A program made the translations under genes and the position numbers. Of a stretch of 64,000 nucleotides of DNA, positions 11,790 through 23,700 are shown one piece after another (the stretch's first letter is position 1; the number at the start of each line of letters is the position of its first letter). The notes under the pieces are model-generated. The model saw only the letters and a list, made by a program, of their open reading frames with translations, was not told the DNA's origin and ran no database searches. The stretch is from Galaxea fascicularis (taxonomy: Eukaryota > Cnidaria > Anthozoa > Scleractinia > Euphylliidae), in assembly GCA_948470475.1 (NCBI GenBank), contig OX419337.1, positions 31,682,372-31,746,371 on the forward strand. The letters run 5' to 3'.

Positions 11790-14700
11790 TTACTTTTGTC
11801 CCCCTCGCTGCGGGTGTTCCTTAAAAGATACCGACTGTTTTTTCGTTCTTTTCTCCGCTGGTTGTCCCTCCACTGCGTGCAAACTGCCAATACTCTCAGC
11901 GCGGAGAAGCTGTGGCGTGCTCTGATTTGACCAATCAGGTAACTCTGCATGCGCATTCAATGGGGATTCTTCCTTCTTTGATTTGTCGAAAAACACATCA
12001 TCGTTGTCAGGGCTCACTGGAGACACCTCACCGAAGGCCGGGTTATTAACTCCAGACATAGGAATGTACTCACGGATACAATTGCCGTTCTCACAGGTGC
12101 TCTCTTTTGAAGATCCGTTTCCCGTGGATCGTGCGTCTGCAGCAGCGGAAGTGGCGGAAATCTGAGAGATGCGTTTTGACTTCGTGTCATCCTCTGCTAT
12201 CGTTGATCTTTTTGTTCGTGATCGTGAATAGATCAGAGAGGACAGGGTTCCTTTGTAACGCAACGCTCGAGTGTGACAGAATCCGAAACGACTTAGCAGA
12301 GCGAAGAATTCTCGTTTGAAGGTTTTGGTGAAGAAGGCATACAGGAACGGATTGCAGAGACTGTTGAGAGGAAAGAAAAATACGAGTAGGAACTTCGATT
12401 CCTCGACTCCGATTAGCGGCCTTCCGAAAACTGCTAGCAGACCAAACAGAGCAATAGGAGTCCAGCAGACGAAGTCTGTGAAAACCAGAAGTGCCATGCG
12501 CTTAGCCACTTTGGCGTCGTTTCTCTGTGGGGCTCCGTCAACTGGGCCAGATCCACCCACAACCTGGAACATCTTTACGTACAGACCCGCGATGATCAGA
12601 AAAGCGCTGAAATTTACCACTAAAACAATAGCCACATAAGCTAAGGATCCTCCATTGTCTGAATTGAAAGGCAAACAAATAGCAACACTTTGGTAGCTGT
12701 TGACACCAACGAGTGGCAAGATAGCGATGAGGAAAGCAAAGAACCAACCAGCGATCATGATTTTCACCGCTTTGCGAAGTGAGAGGCGATAGTTGACTTC
12801 CATAGCGTACACGATGGTGAAAAATCGCTCGATTGTGATCACTGTTAAGGTGTAAACGGATAGCTCTGTAGAAAACACAGCGAGAAACCCAGTGATTTTG
12901 CATCCAGCGCCGTACTCCCAATCCTTAACGTGGTTATAATATTCTCCTGAAGTGTTTAACGAAACACATACCAGTATGAAAATATACAGACCAAGGCAGA
13001 AGTCCGAAAAGGCCAGGTTGCTCATCAAAAAGCGGTGGACATTGAGCCTGCGATCGCTGGACAGCATGACAAACACCACCATAAGGTTGGCTACCAACGC
13101 AATGCCTCCCACCATCAGAGAGATCACAGTCAGCCATTTGGCACCCATGATGTCCTCACAAGGGTGAAAAACGTCTCGCTGTGGCAAACAAATTACGTCT
13201 TGAGGAGGCGGATCGGTAACAATCCTAAGACTAGTGTTTGGTGTATTATGGTGAGTGATCGAACCCGGAACAGTCACTGTACCGGTCAAAAAACCATCTC
13301 CAAACCCAAATCCCCCGCTTGACGCGGACGTTGTTTTACCCGAAGGATTAGCGGTTCCTGGTAAAAAGCTACCCCCTCCAGGTACGAAACCACTACCTCC
13401 TTGGAAACCTCCGTTGTTAGGTTCGGAGGTGATTACCCTTGGGGTGGAAGAGTTCGGGGGCCCCGAACTACCGTTGACTGTAGGTGCAACCGTGCCAACT
13501 CCTACTGGTAAGTCTCGACGCCTTCTTTTCCTCTTACCCCATGGGTTCATAGTCGTGGTAGTCATTAAAGGTGTTGTTAAATTGCTTTGTTGGCTTGAGT
13601 TGTGCGTAGCGGTTGTTACAGTACCCATGGTAACAGAGGCAGCTGTAGATGTACCCGCTGTAGACTGGTCACTAGCGATTGTTACAGTATTGTCTGTTCC
13701 AATAGTAGGAGACGCCGACGGCAAAGTAGTTGAATGAGGTGCTCGATGAAACCGCTTGGCATGGTCGCGTTGGTACGTCCCCAAGTAAAAGGCACAGCAA
13801 AGAAAGGAATTGTAATGGCTGACATAGACTTCTCGGATGCTTTTCAACCCAGGAGGAAAGGACCAAAAGTTATAAACGTCTTCAAGGTTTAGTTTCCTCA
13901 AATTTTCAAGTCCAGATGATGGCAACGAGGTTATCTTTGTTCCTTTTAAGGATCTGAGAAGACAAAGACCAAAGATGGTAATAATGAGTGGTATGGAAAC
14001 TTAAGTGAAGTTAGATGTAATCGTTTCAGTTACATTATCAACGTTTTCATTTGTAAAGTAGTGTGGTTTTCAATTGTCCAAAGGAAATTGCGTTTGCTTT
14101 GGTTTTTATTGCTTTGCTCTGTGATTGGCCAGCAACACTCTTGCCCTAGCTATTTATAGCCAATAAAAAGCAAACCCAAAACCAGTCACGTGCATATTTT
14201 CCCGCGCTTTACGCCGGTTACATGTAATTGTTTATAATTCTGGTCTCGGTTGTTCAAACGTTGGATAGCGCTATCCACCGGATAAATCACTATCCAGCGG
14301 ATAGGTAATGGGAAAGCTAATTCCACTATCCACTGGATAGAAATTTATCCGCTGGATAGCGCTAACCAGCCATTGAACAACCGGGGCCTGATTGGCTAAT
14401 AGACCCTTCTCCAAAGTGGCGGCAATGGATTTGAATGAGTTAAAATTAAACTGAACGAAAAACTGATACCAGAAATAGGACGAGAACCCTTACTTTAGTA
14501 ACCCTGCCAAGTTTCAGCATATCAGGTGTAATATCAGCTGAGAAAATGTAAATTGAACTTTGACAAATTTACAGACGTTTGTATGACTGGGGGTATGGCG
14601 TTTACCCCCAGTCATACAAACGTCTGCAAATTTTTCATTTTTCAACAGACATTTTCTCAGCTGATATTAAACCTGACATGCTGAAACTTGGTAGGGTTAC

Positions 14701-17700
14701 TAAAGTAAAGGTGCTCTTTCTAGTGCTGGTATACGTTTTTAATTTCAACCTATTTAAATTTTCGGCCACTATTTTGGAGAAGGGTCTATTGCATTGTTTT
14801 GTTCTGTTGTGATTGGCTGGGGTAATTAAATTGGTTTTGGTTTGATGACACTCAATTGAAAACTATTCCAAGCCCGATTTAGACGTTTAACTGGACGTGA
14901 AGTCTGACCTTTGCGATCACAGTTCGTATCAGGCTCCTTTAAGTTCAAACAGTTGATCTAAATGGAGAGCAGGCGAAGTTCGTAAAGACTACACTAAACA
15001 GCATTTACGACAATTATGTTTTAGCATTATGTTTTTCATTAGCCATGACAACTTACAAATAACGTAGATTTGACTCCGTGAAAGCGTTGTCGTCAATTTT
15101 TGCTAACGAAGAAAACTTTAAAGTCCTAAAGAAACAAAAATTTAAAGGTTAACATTGATTTAACTCGCCACAGAAGTCTGCTTAACTCCAGAGGCATTGT
15201 TGCAACCACTTTCTGTAGGTATTGCTACCTTCGCGCTTAATTCGCTAGGCGAGGAGAAGAAGGTGAATAACATAAGGCAAAAAGGTGAACCGAAGCTACC
15301 AATGTTCCTCTGTTTTAAGAGCCACATACAGATGAAACTGAGTTGTCTTTTTCTATCGCCACGGTTTTTATTCCACTTGATTCTCTTTAAAGCTCCACTC
15401 AATTCAAGCGTTATAAGAGCTTCGCATTGCATGTACTCATAAGACTGACATTTTTAATGATATTTAGAAAAACTACAACAAAGAAGACAGTGTAACAAAT
15501 AAACCTGTGATGTAGAGATGGTTAAAAATCAAAATTGAAGGCCAAAGATGCTTGGTGTCAGGTTTGACTATCTGATAATGTGAACACGTAACGTAACGAG
15601 TCAAACGTGCCGTAACGGAAATAATCAAGGACAAACGTTTTAATTGTCTACCAATTCCTTGTTTGAAAACTGTTGCATTGCTAATACGGATTTGGAATAG
15701 CAACTATGAACAGAGGAAAACAAATGTCATCTGAAGAATGACGCAGGAAACATTTTACCTTACAACGGTAAACCTTGAAAACAATACACAAAACACAGCA
15801 TGGATTTTGTAATAACCCGACGGCACAAGTTGGAATGCAACGCAGGAGTCGTGCTCGGCAAACAACAAGACAACCTTGGTCCTACCACCTGTTACAGCTA
15901 TTCATCTTAATTACAGGCGGTAATCATTTCGCTAGGCTTAAGAAATCAGTAAATTCCATAGAAAGTCGATAAAATGACATATAGGATAAATGGAAGAACT
16001 ACTTACAAATTCAGAAGTTTCTTGTTGTTACGAAACACATAAGCTGGAATTTCTGTGATATCTGTGTTGTCTAATTCCCTGCAATAAAGCATAAAACAAC
16101 AGATTTATTACGGAACGTGTTTTGACCTGCCGAAGCAACAAGTTAAGGACCTATATAGGGAGGGGTACTTGGCAGGAGGCAAAAATTAGCCTGAATTCGC
16201 GAGTGCAAAACTAGTGTATCCCTAGGGCAATTAGTGTTAAACAAATGAAAAGAAAAAAAGTATGCCCTTGTTACATTCAGCGCATTGTGTTAGGATGCTC
16301 AAGCCTGTATTTGTGGTGTATGCATCGCTATCAACATATATCCCTGTAAAATGGCAAGATTGTCTTACAGTTTAAGCATTGAATTCTAAAAAAATGAGTG
16401 CAATGCAATACGGGAAAACAGTGCACTAGTTCCGAGTTAAGGCTAATTTTAGCGTTTTGCCGCGTCTCTTTTAGTAACAACAACCTGTAATCTATTCTTT
16501 CAATGGAATTGTGAGAAAGGATCACTGATACGCATGTTGTTAACATAAAAAAGTTAAGTTTTCTTTAATAGGACATTTACATGAAGACGGCATTTGACTA
16601 CAACTACCAGAATCCTCCAGGTTTCGCTGTTCTCGTGCTAATTAGAACTATTGTTATTTTTACCCCATTGGGATTACAAAATTTAAATTAGAAAGGAAAA
16701 ACAAACTGAATTCTGGTAGTTGTAGTCAAATGGCGTCATTGTGCATTAAGGACTTTCGCGCTAATTGTTCACGCACATCGATCCCCACTGCGCACGAAAT
16801 CCATGTCGCAAGGCCACGTGTGCGCGCTTTTACATAAACTTATTTCGTAAATCCTAAAGAACTATAACAAAGCTGTTTTTACAAACGAAACGAAACGAAG
16901 CTATAATCCTAAACTTAAACTTATGAAAACTCGATAGAAAACGGACGAAAACTAACTGACGGAACGATGAGAAAACAAAAATGACTGGGTTGAATAATTG
17001 TTTGTCCGCTTTTATAACGATGCTTCCAAAAGGGGCGACACCTATGTGTTAAAGAAAACAAGTCCGATTTTCCCAGTGGGGACGACAACTCTGTGATAAA
17101 ATTAGCAAGTTCGATTAAATAATAGTCTTATTTGTCTCTCTTAAACAGCTGTTGCGTTCCCTTCGCCATTGATCAGTTTACTCTCTTAAATGGTCGGTTA
17201 CCCCTACGTTTCTTTCCAGCAAAGGATTTTATTTACAATATATTATCTCCACATTGTCCAAAAATGAACAAAAAATCAATGTGGGAAGTTAACAAAAATC
17301 AAGATTTCTGCACGGGACATCGAATCCTGCCATCTTGCGGCTGCAAGGCGCGTGAAATTATGGTCGCTAAATGCGAACTTGTTCTTCAAGGAACCTCACT
17401 AGTTGACTAAATTCACTTAACAGGTCCACTTGAACAATATTTGGCAGAGAACATTTCACTTCAAAGACTTAATTGCAATATTTTTAGGCTTACAGACACT
17501 GTGGCCTTTTTCGCTAACGAGGCGTGATTTTTGCAGAATTAGGGTGTTCCTCCGGGCATGTTATCTCTAAAACGAAGTCAGTGACCCTACAGTTTTTTAC
17601 ATTTCTGACATAACTAACTCATCATCTTACAGTGGCAAAAGTCTCAGAAAAAAAATCAATGTCGAAAAATTGTCACGCGAACGTCCTTAAGTCATGTTGC

Positions 17701-20700
17701 GGCTCTTGAATATGTTTCACTCTGTTTTTAAGATAACGACATAAAATAACTTCATACTAAGTGGAGTACGATCGTCCGGGTGAGTGTAGTCCTGAGAAAG
17801 ACTGTTTGAGGTGATATTGACTGACGTTTCGACAACCTGAGCGGAAGTCATCATCAGAGTCAAGAGATTCTTTATTTACGTGTCAAGCCTTCTAGTTTGG
17901 AATAAATCCCATACTAATATCGGGGCACAAATAAAATTAATTAAGAAAAAATAACACACAATACAAAAGTATCATTTACAGAGACATGCATTATAACATC
18001 ACAAATTTAAAAAAGATTTAACATAAATCATTAAATAAGAATTAAGAATTACAAAGAGCACAGCCCTTATAGCCATCATCTAGCAATATGGTAATGTGCG
18101 TATAATGCTTTTAAAGCTGGCTAACGATTTGGCTGATCTGTCTGGTATTTGACAACATATCCCATAAATTGGGTCCCGGATAGCACAATGGATGTTTCGC
18201 ATTCGTTGCTGCGTTGTGTCTCGGAATTGAGAAGTCGGGCTGTCTTAAATTACAGGATAAATTGTGTTCTTCAAAGATGTTACGAATATTCGTTGGTTTA
18301 TTTTGTAGTCAGTCCTCTCATAGCGACCACTTCTTGTAAGCGACCACCTCTCGAAAACAGCCACTTTAATTTGTAAATAACCGTTTTGTTTCTCAGTCAA
18401 ATACTGTTTCAAAAACTCTCTCGTAAGCAACAACTACTCAAATTTCTTAAAAGCAACCGGGACAACTCTTTCGACCAGCACGTACGATCGTTAAAAAATC
18501 ATTACTCAAACGCCACAAAAGTTCAGTTTTTAATAGCACTGATCCGGAGTGCCGACAGACAATAACCGTTTACATCCAACAAAGATGGTTATAATTAGAT
18601 TTGTAGGTATACAGGAATTGGCACAGTGATCTGTTGCAAAATGTTATACAAAGTTTCAACGGAAGTATGATAAGATTTCGATGCGAAACAGCCTAGTGCT
18701 TTCAATCTTCTCTCTAAGCCTAATTTTACCTAAAAAGGTAATATCGTTAGTCTGTAATTAGTTAATCAATTGAGGTTTGGTTTTTTTTTGTTGACTTTAA
18801 TTTCTCCTAAGCGAGAACTGTCTGTAAGCGACCACTTTGTTGTGCACCAAGGGTGGTCACTTACGACAAAGTTGACTGTATTTAACTTAATACATTAATA
18901 TGCATGTGCTTTACGCAAAAACTGTTGGTAACAAGAGCATTTGTCTCTGAAAACCGCCCTTTATATATTGTGAATTTTTATTACTTCCTTATTCGCTAGG
19001 TTTAAAGACTTTATCATGAAATGAAGGCCCCGTCCTCACGTATCCGGAGATTTTTGTATCCGCAAATTTTTTTATGCGGATACACCTAGCGTCCACACGT
19101 GTCCGCCGTATATGCTCGGTGTATCCGGAGATTTCTGTATACGCTGTGTATCCGGATACGTGCGGACGCTCGTATCTGTATATTTTTGTATACGCTAACG
19201 TCACAGTATCAGAACCAGTCTTTTTCCGCGCGAGATTGTTTATTTTTCCGCGACTTAGTTAGTTTCCCTTTCTTATGTGGGTAATCTTTCTCAATTGAAG
19301 AAGCATTTTCTTGTGAAGGATATTGGTCATTGAAGAGATCTAAAATGACAGGATATTTGGTTTGGCACGACTCCCAATCGATATTTTCCATAGTCTTTGC
19401 TGTTTTGTAATCCAAAGTCACTTTAAGAAGCAGCAATACTTCATCGTCCGTCCAAACAAATGAGTTGACTTTGGTTTTTTTTTCTGTTTTTCTCTTAATT
19501 GAGACATTGTTATGGTGTTTTTTAACAGGGATTTTTTTCGCTCTTCAAGCTCACACGTGTTGAAACTTCAAGAAAGCCGCGAATTTGGCGCCAAAATTAT
19601 CGCAGGCTCAGCTTTCTTTGTAATGCGCATGCTCTGTTGACTAATCCTTCGAGTTGTCCGGATACGAATCGGATACGTGTGGACGGTCGTATACGATTCG
19701 TATATGCTACGTGCGGACGCAGATATTTTTGTATCCGCATAAAAAAATTTGCGGGTACAAAAATCTCCGGATACGTGTGGACGGGGCTTAATTAATCGGA
19801 TCAACAAATTGAATAAACAAATATAAATGGCTAAGCTCTTAAAGATCGACTTACAAATCAACCAGTTCCGGTAAATTTTTCAAAGATGTTATCGACAGTT
19901 CTTTGATCTTATTGTTGTTCAGGTGCCTGAAAGATATAAAAAAAATACTTGAAAATATCGATACAAATTAAAAATTAGGGCAGATCTTGTCAACCGCGGA
20001 ACTACCACTGAACAGTTTACAGATACGCTCATGGTCCGGGCGAAGCGTTAAGAAAATAAAAACATTGTATGAAACAAACTCCCCTGATAAAATAAACGCT
20101 AATCTAGGGGAGGATCCAGAAATTCCAGAAAAAAGGGGGCCGACGAAATTGCAGCAAGAGCGCACCAACCTCCCCCGCCCCCCTCCTTAAAAAAATGGAA
20201 ATGCCATCTATTCGAAAAAGATGCTGTTTACAGCATTCCGGGAGGATTTGTGACCAAAACGTAAGGCCATTGAAAGGCGGTTGGTCACAAAAGCTCTTTA
20301 AATACAAGGAAAAAAAAAAGGGGGGGGGGGGGGGTTAAATCCGCCCCTATTTCAATCAGTCATAATCCTCGTAACACATCTCTTTCCTTGCATCCTTGCA
20401 ATGGTCCTTCACTTTTGAATTCATTCAGTTGCCAGGAAGGAAGGAAAATATTTCAAGCAATTTTCTTTTATCCATCATGGCGTAGGTTTGATAGCCCAGT
20501 TGGAACTGAGATCACTGGAACATACACCGGGATTTACTGGTTCGAATCCAGTTCAAGGCTGCCTATTCACTCCGGCTTCCTTTGGCAAGTACGTCTGTTC
20601 GTGGCGTAACTGCAATGGCCATTTTACTTTTAGCGCCATATTACCGTAGAGCAACTTCCAAAGTACGGCATTTAATTTCCTCAAATTAGCGCAACAAAGC

Positions 20701-23700
20701 TTTTCTATTTGGTCACTCAACAAAAATGAAATTAAGAAATGACCATTTCTCCGCTGAAAAGAAATTAGACAGTGCAAAAGAAAGCTGAATGAACTTCGTG
20801 TTTCCAGTCAAAGACAAAATCTTTAATAGAACTCACTCCAGTTTTCAGCATTGCCATAAACTGCATTGAGCGTCCGTTTCTCCAGGGTCCCGAGGGACCT
20901 ACATCTGAAAATAGGCGCCTAAGCAGTTATTCGACGGCATGGTTATTACTACAAATTGACTTACAGTTCTTTCAAAGTTGACCTGTTCTTGAAAATGGGA
21001 AAATTTTCCAGTCTGTTATGATCCAGGTCGCTTGAGAAAACAAACAAAAAAAGACATGAAATGCAAAATAGGAGTGCAGAAAATAATTAATGACTGGGTT
21101 GTCCTTGTGAATGACGTTAAGAGAAGGGGAACGGGGAGAGTAGTAATATTCTTATTCACGCTATTACGACTTTTGGCAGTAGGGGCTACCTGTGGCTCGT
21201 ATGGAGACTGGATAGACTGCGCACAATGTTGAGAGAGAGGTTGTAACTTTAGACTTACATTTGAAATAGATTTTTGATGCCATCAAATGCTCCATCTTCT
21301 ACAGCACTTATTTTATTGTTACTGAGAAGTCTGTAAATCAAAAAAAGATAAAATATAAAATAAAAATATTCTCTGTTGTGTTCTAAACTCGGAACAACTC
21401 GGGAAGACAAACAAACTTTATTAAACAACGAACAGCTATGTGACGAAATTACAAGCGCACACACTTTTAGAAAACGAATAAACGCGTAATGAAATCCAAA
21501 CTGCAGAAAATTTTGTCTCTTAAAATCCACCGCGGCTACCTTTTAGGAGCAGCAGACAAGCGCTTATTATCAAATCGCCAGTTTTGTCCGTTTTTGCCTT
21601 TCACCCAGTGTATGGCCATTCTGGGTAGTGTTTTAAAAGTCGGAACTTTCGACCCTAAAGACAGAACACGGAATGCTAGGCCCCTGGCTAGACCAGAGGG
21701 ATTTGTAGAAGAAATTATCAGTATCATGTCTTTGGTCCGATCGGTGCTGTGATTCATATATTAACTAAATCATAAATCTCCATTTTCAAAAATCCCAATT
21801 TTTGCTAGCCATAGTATATAGTCTCCGGAAGTCGAACTAAAATGATATCGTGACGATAACTTAAAAAAAGGATGACTTAAGCCTATTAATGGATAGCTTC
21901 ATCCTTATCGTGTTTCTTCGTGTCTTTCTGATATGTTTTTTTTGTGGTTCACCTCCACATACATGTTTAATGCGTTTTCACGAGTAGGAGCTGATATTTT
22001 AAGAAGCTGACACCTCGTAGTGCAGAAGGCGTTTGAATCTAGTCAATTTTTGAAATGTTTATGTCTTTTTATTCCAAAAAAAAATGACAGTTTCAACAAG
22101 AGTTTTTTGGTTGAAATAAGAAAATCTTTTAACAGCCACGTGCACAGTACAGACAACAATCGTCCTCAGAAGTTGTTCCCAGGCTCACTAAATGCAAGCA
22201 GTTTTGACAATAGTTAAAGTTACACAAGGTTCTTGCTAGAAACATAACTTTTCTGGTATTTTTTATAATCTGATTAACCCTTTGAAATCTTTCACGAAAA
22301 AGAAAAAAATAATTGGAAAGCAATTAGTCTACTCCCTGAAAGATAAGCCCGGTCCTAACCCAAATAATTTGTCTGAAAGCCAAAAAGTGCAACAGAAACA
22401 CGCAAAATACTCACAACACTGAGAGTTTCTTCCGCTTATTCAGCACTCCGGCAGGGATCTTGGAGATTGATGACTCCATTATGCGCCTGTAATAAAACCA
22501 AAACAAAGTTGTACTTAAAAAACTAATACTTGGACTGCGTAACTTGAGAAACTATTGTGTCTAACGAGTAGTGGGGTTGAAGAACCGCATAGCACAGGCG
22601 CATGCTGAGGTGAAAGAATTGACCCCTCTCCGTCACAACTGCCAACATTGTTCACTAACTTCCTCTTTCCAGTTATTTCAGAACTGCCTAAGGATCTAAG
22701 GGCTAAGGCTCATCGGATGAATTCTCAACGTAACCAATGATCCAACGATAGCTGGAGATAAAGTGAAGGGAACGAAAACTTTTCAAAATATCTCAGTTAG
22801 ATCACTTGTATTGTTTCTATTTCCCATATATAAAAATCCTTCTTGCGTGTTGTTTGAAAGAAATTAAACAGCTAATGCCTATGAACCCTTCCGACACGCC
22901 ATCAGCAATCACGAAAACGTGCCTTGTCTCATAATACGTGAAACACGGAAGATAAAAAATATCAAGATAGCTAGCCTCGAGTAGCTGCAAGTCAAACAAG
23001 ATCGGTATGGCAGCAGCCAACAAAATAGCTATTGCGATAAACAAATTGAAAGCACACTAATCTGCCAAGTAATAGCAGATTTTTGTCTGGACAATTCAAA
23101 CACAATTCCGTCAACAAAAAGAATAATAAAAGAAAAGAAAAACACGGTGCCAAATTTTCAAGCTGGTGATACGGTACACGAATACTTAACCAAGGACAAT
23201 CTAACTACATTTCGCTGCGGGAGCGCATTTACTTATTCTACACGAGAAGCGTGTTGGCGAGTGAAAATATTATGCTCTTTCTGGTGGTGACATTCAGCTG
23301 ACACGTGCCTGTTTGAATATACCTGAACATTTTTGGGGGAGCAAAGTGGGTGAGATTTCGTTATTATTTGTCCCTCGGAACTGAGCTCTAATTGTGGTTA
23401 TTGCTGCGGGACAAAACACGCTGCTGGACACGTGTCGGCTCTTCTTTGGTGGTTAGAGCGCAGTTAGAGCGTTTTGTTTTTCCCATGTAAATGAAATCAT
23501 GAGACCAATGGCTTTCGAGAAAAACACCGCGACTTTCTCAGCATGACAAATAAAATTAAGTAGGTCCGAGTTGACAGAGCAACTGTTTGGTTTTGGCCAA
23601 GTTTTTTGTTCTCCAATCTAACCAAATTTCATAGTCTATAATTGACGAGGTTAGGTGACTGTGAATAATAGTTTCTTCCTCATATGTTTACCCATTATAA

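Noticed and set aside
13255..13737. 160-residue plus-strand proline-rich ORF
   Set aside because: Antisense shadow of the Ser/Thr-rich hinge of the receptor exon.
20484..20570. Functional tRNA gene
   Set aside because: A and B boxes are good, but acceptor and D stems do not pair.
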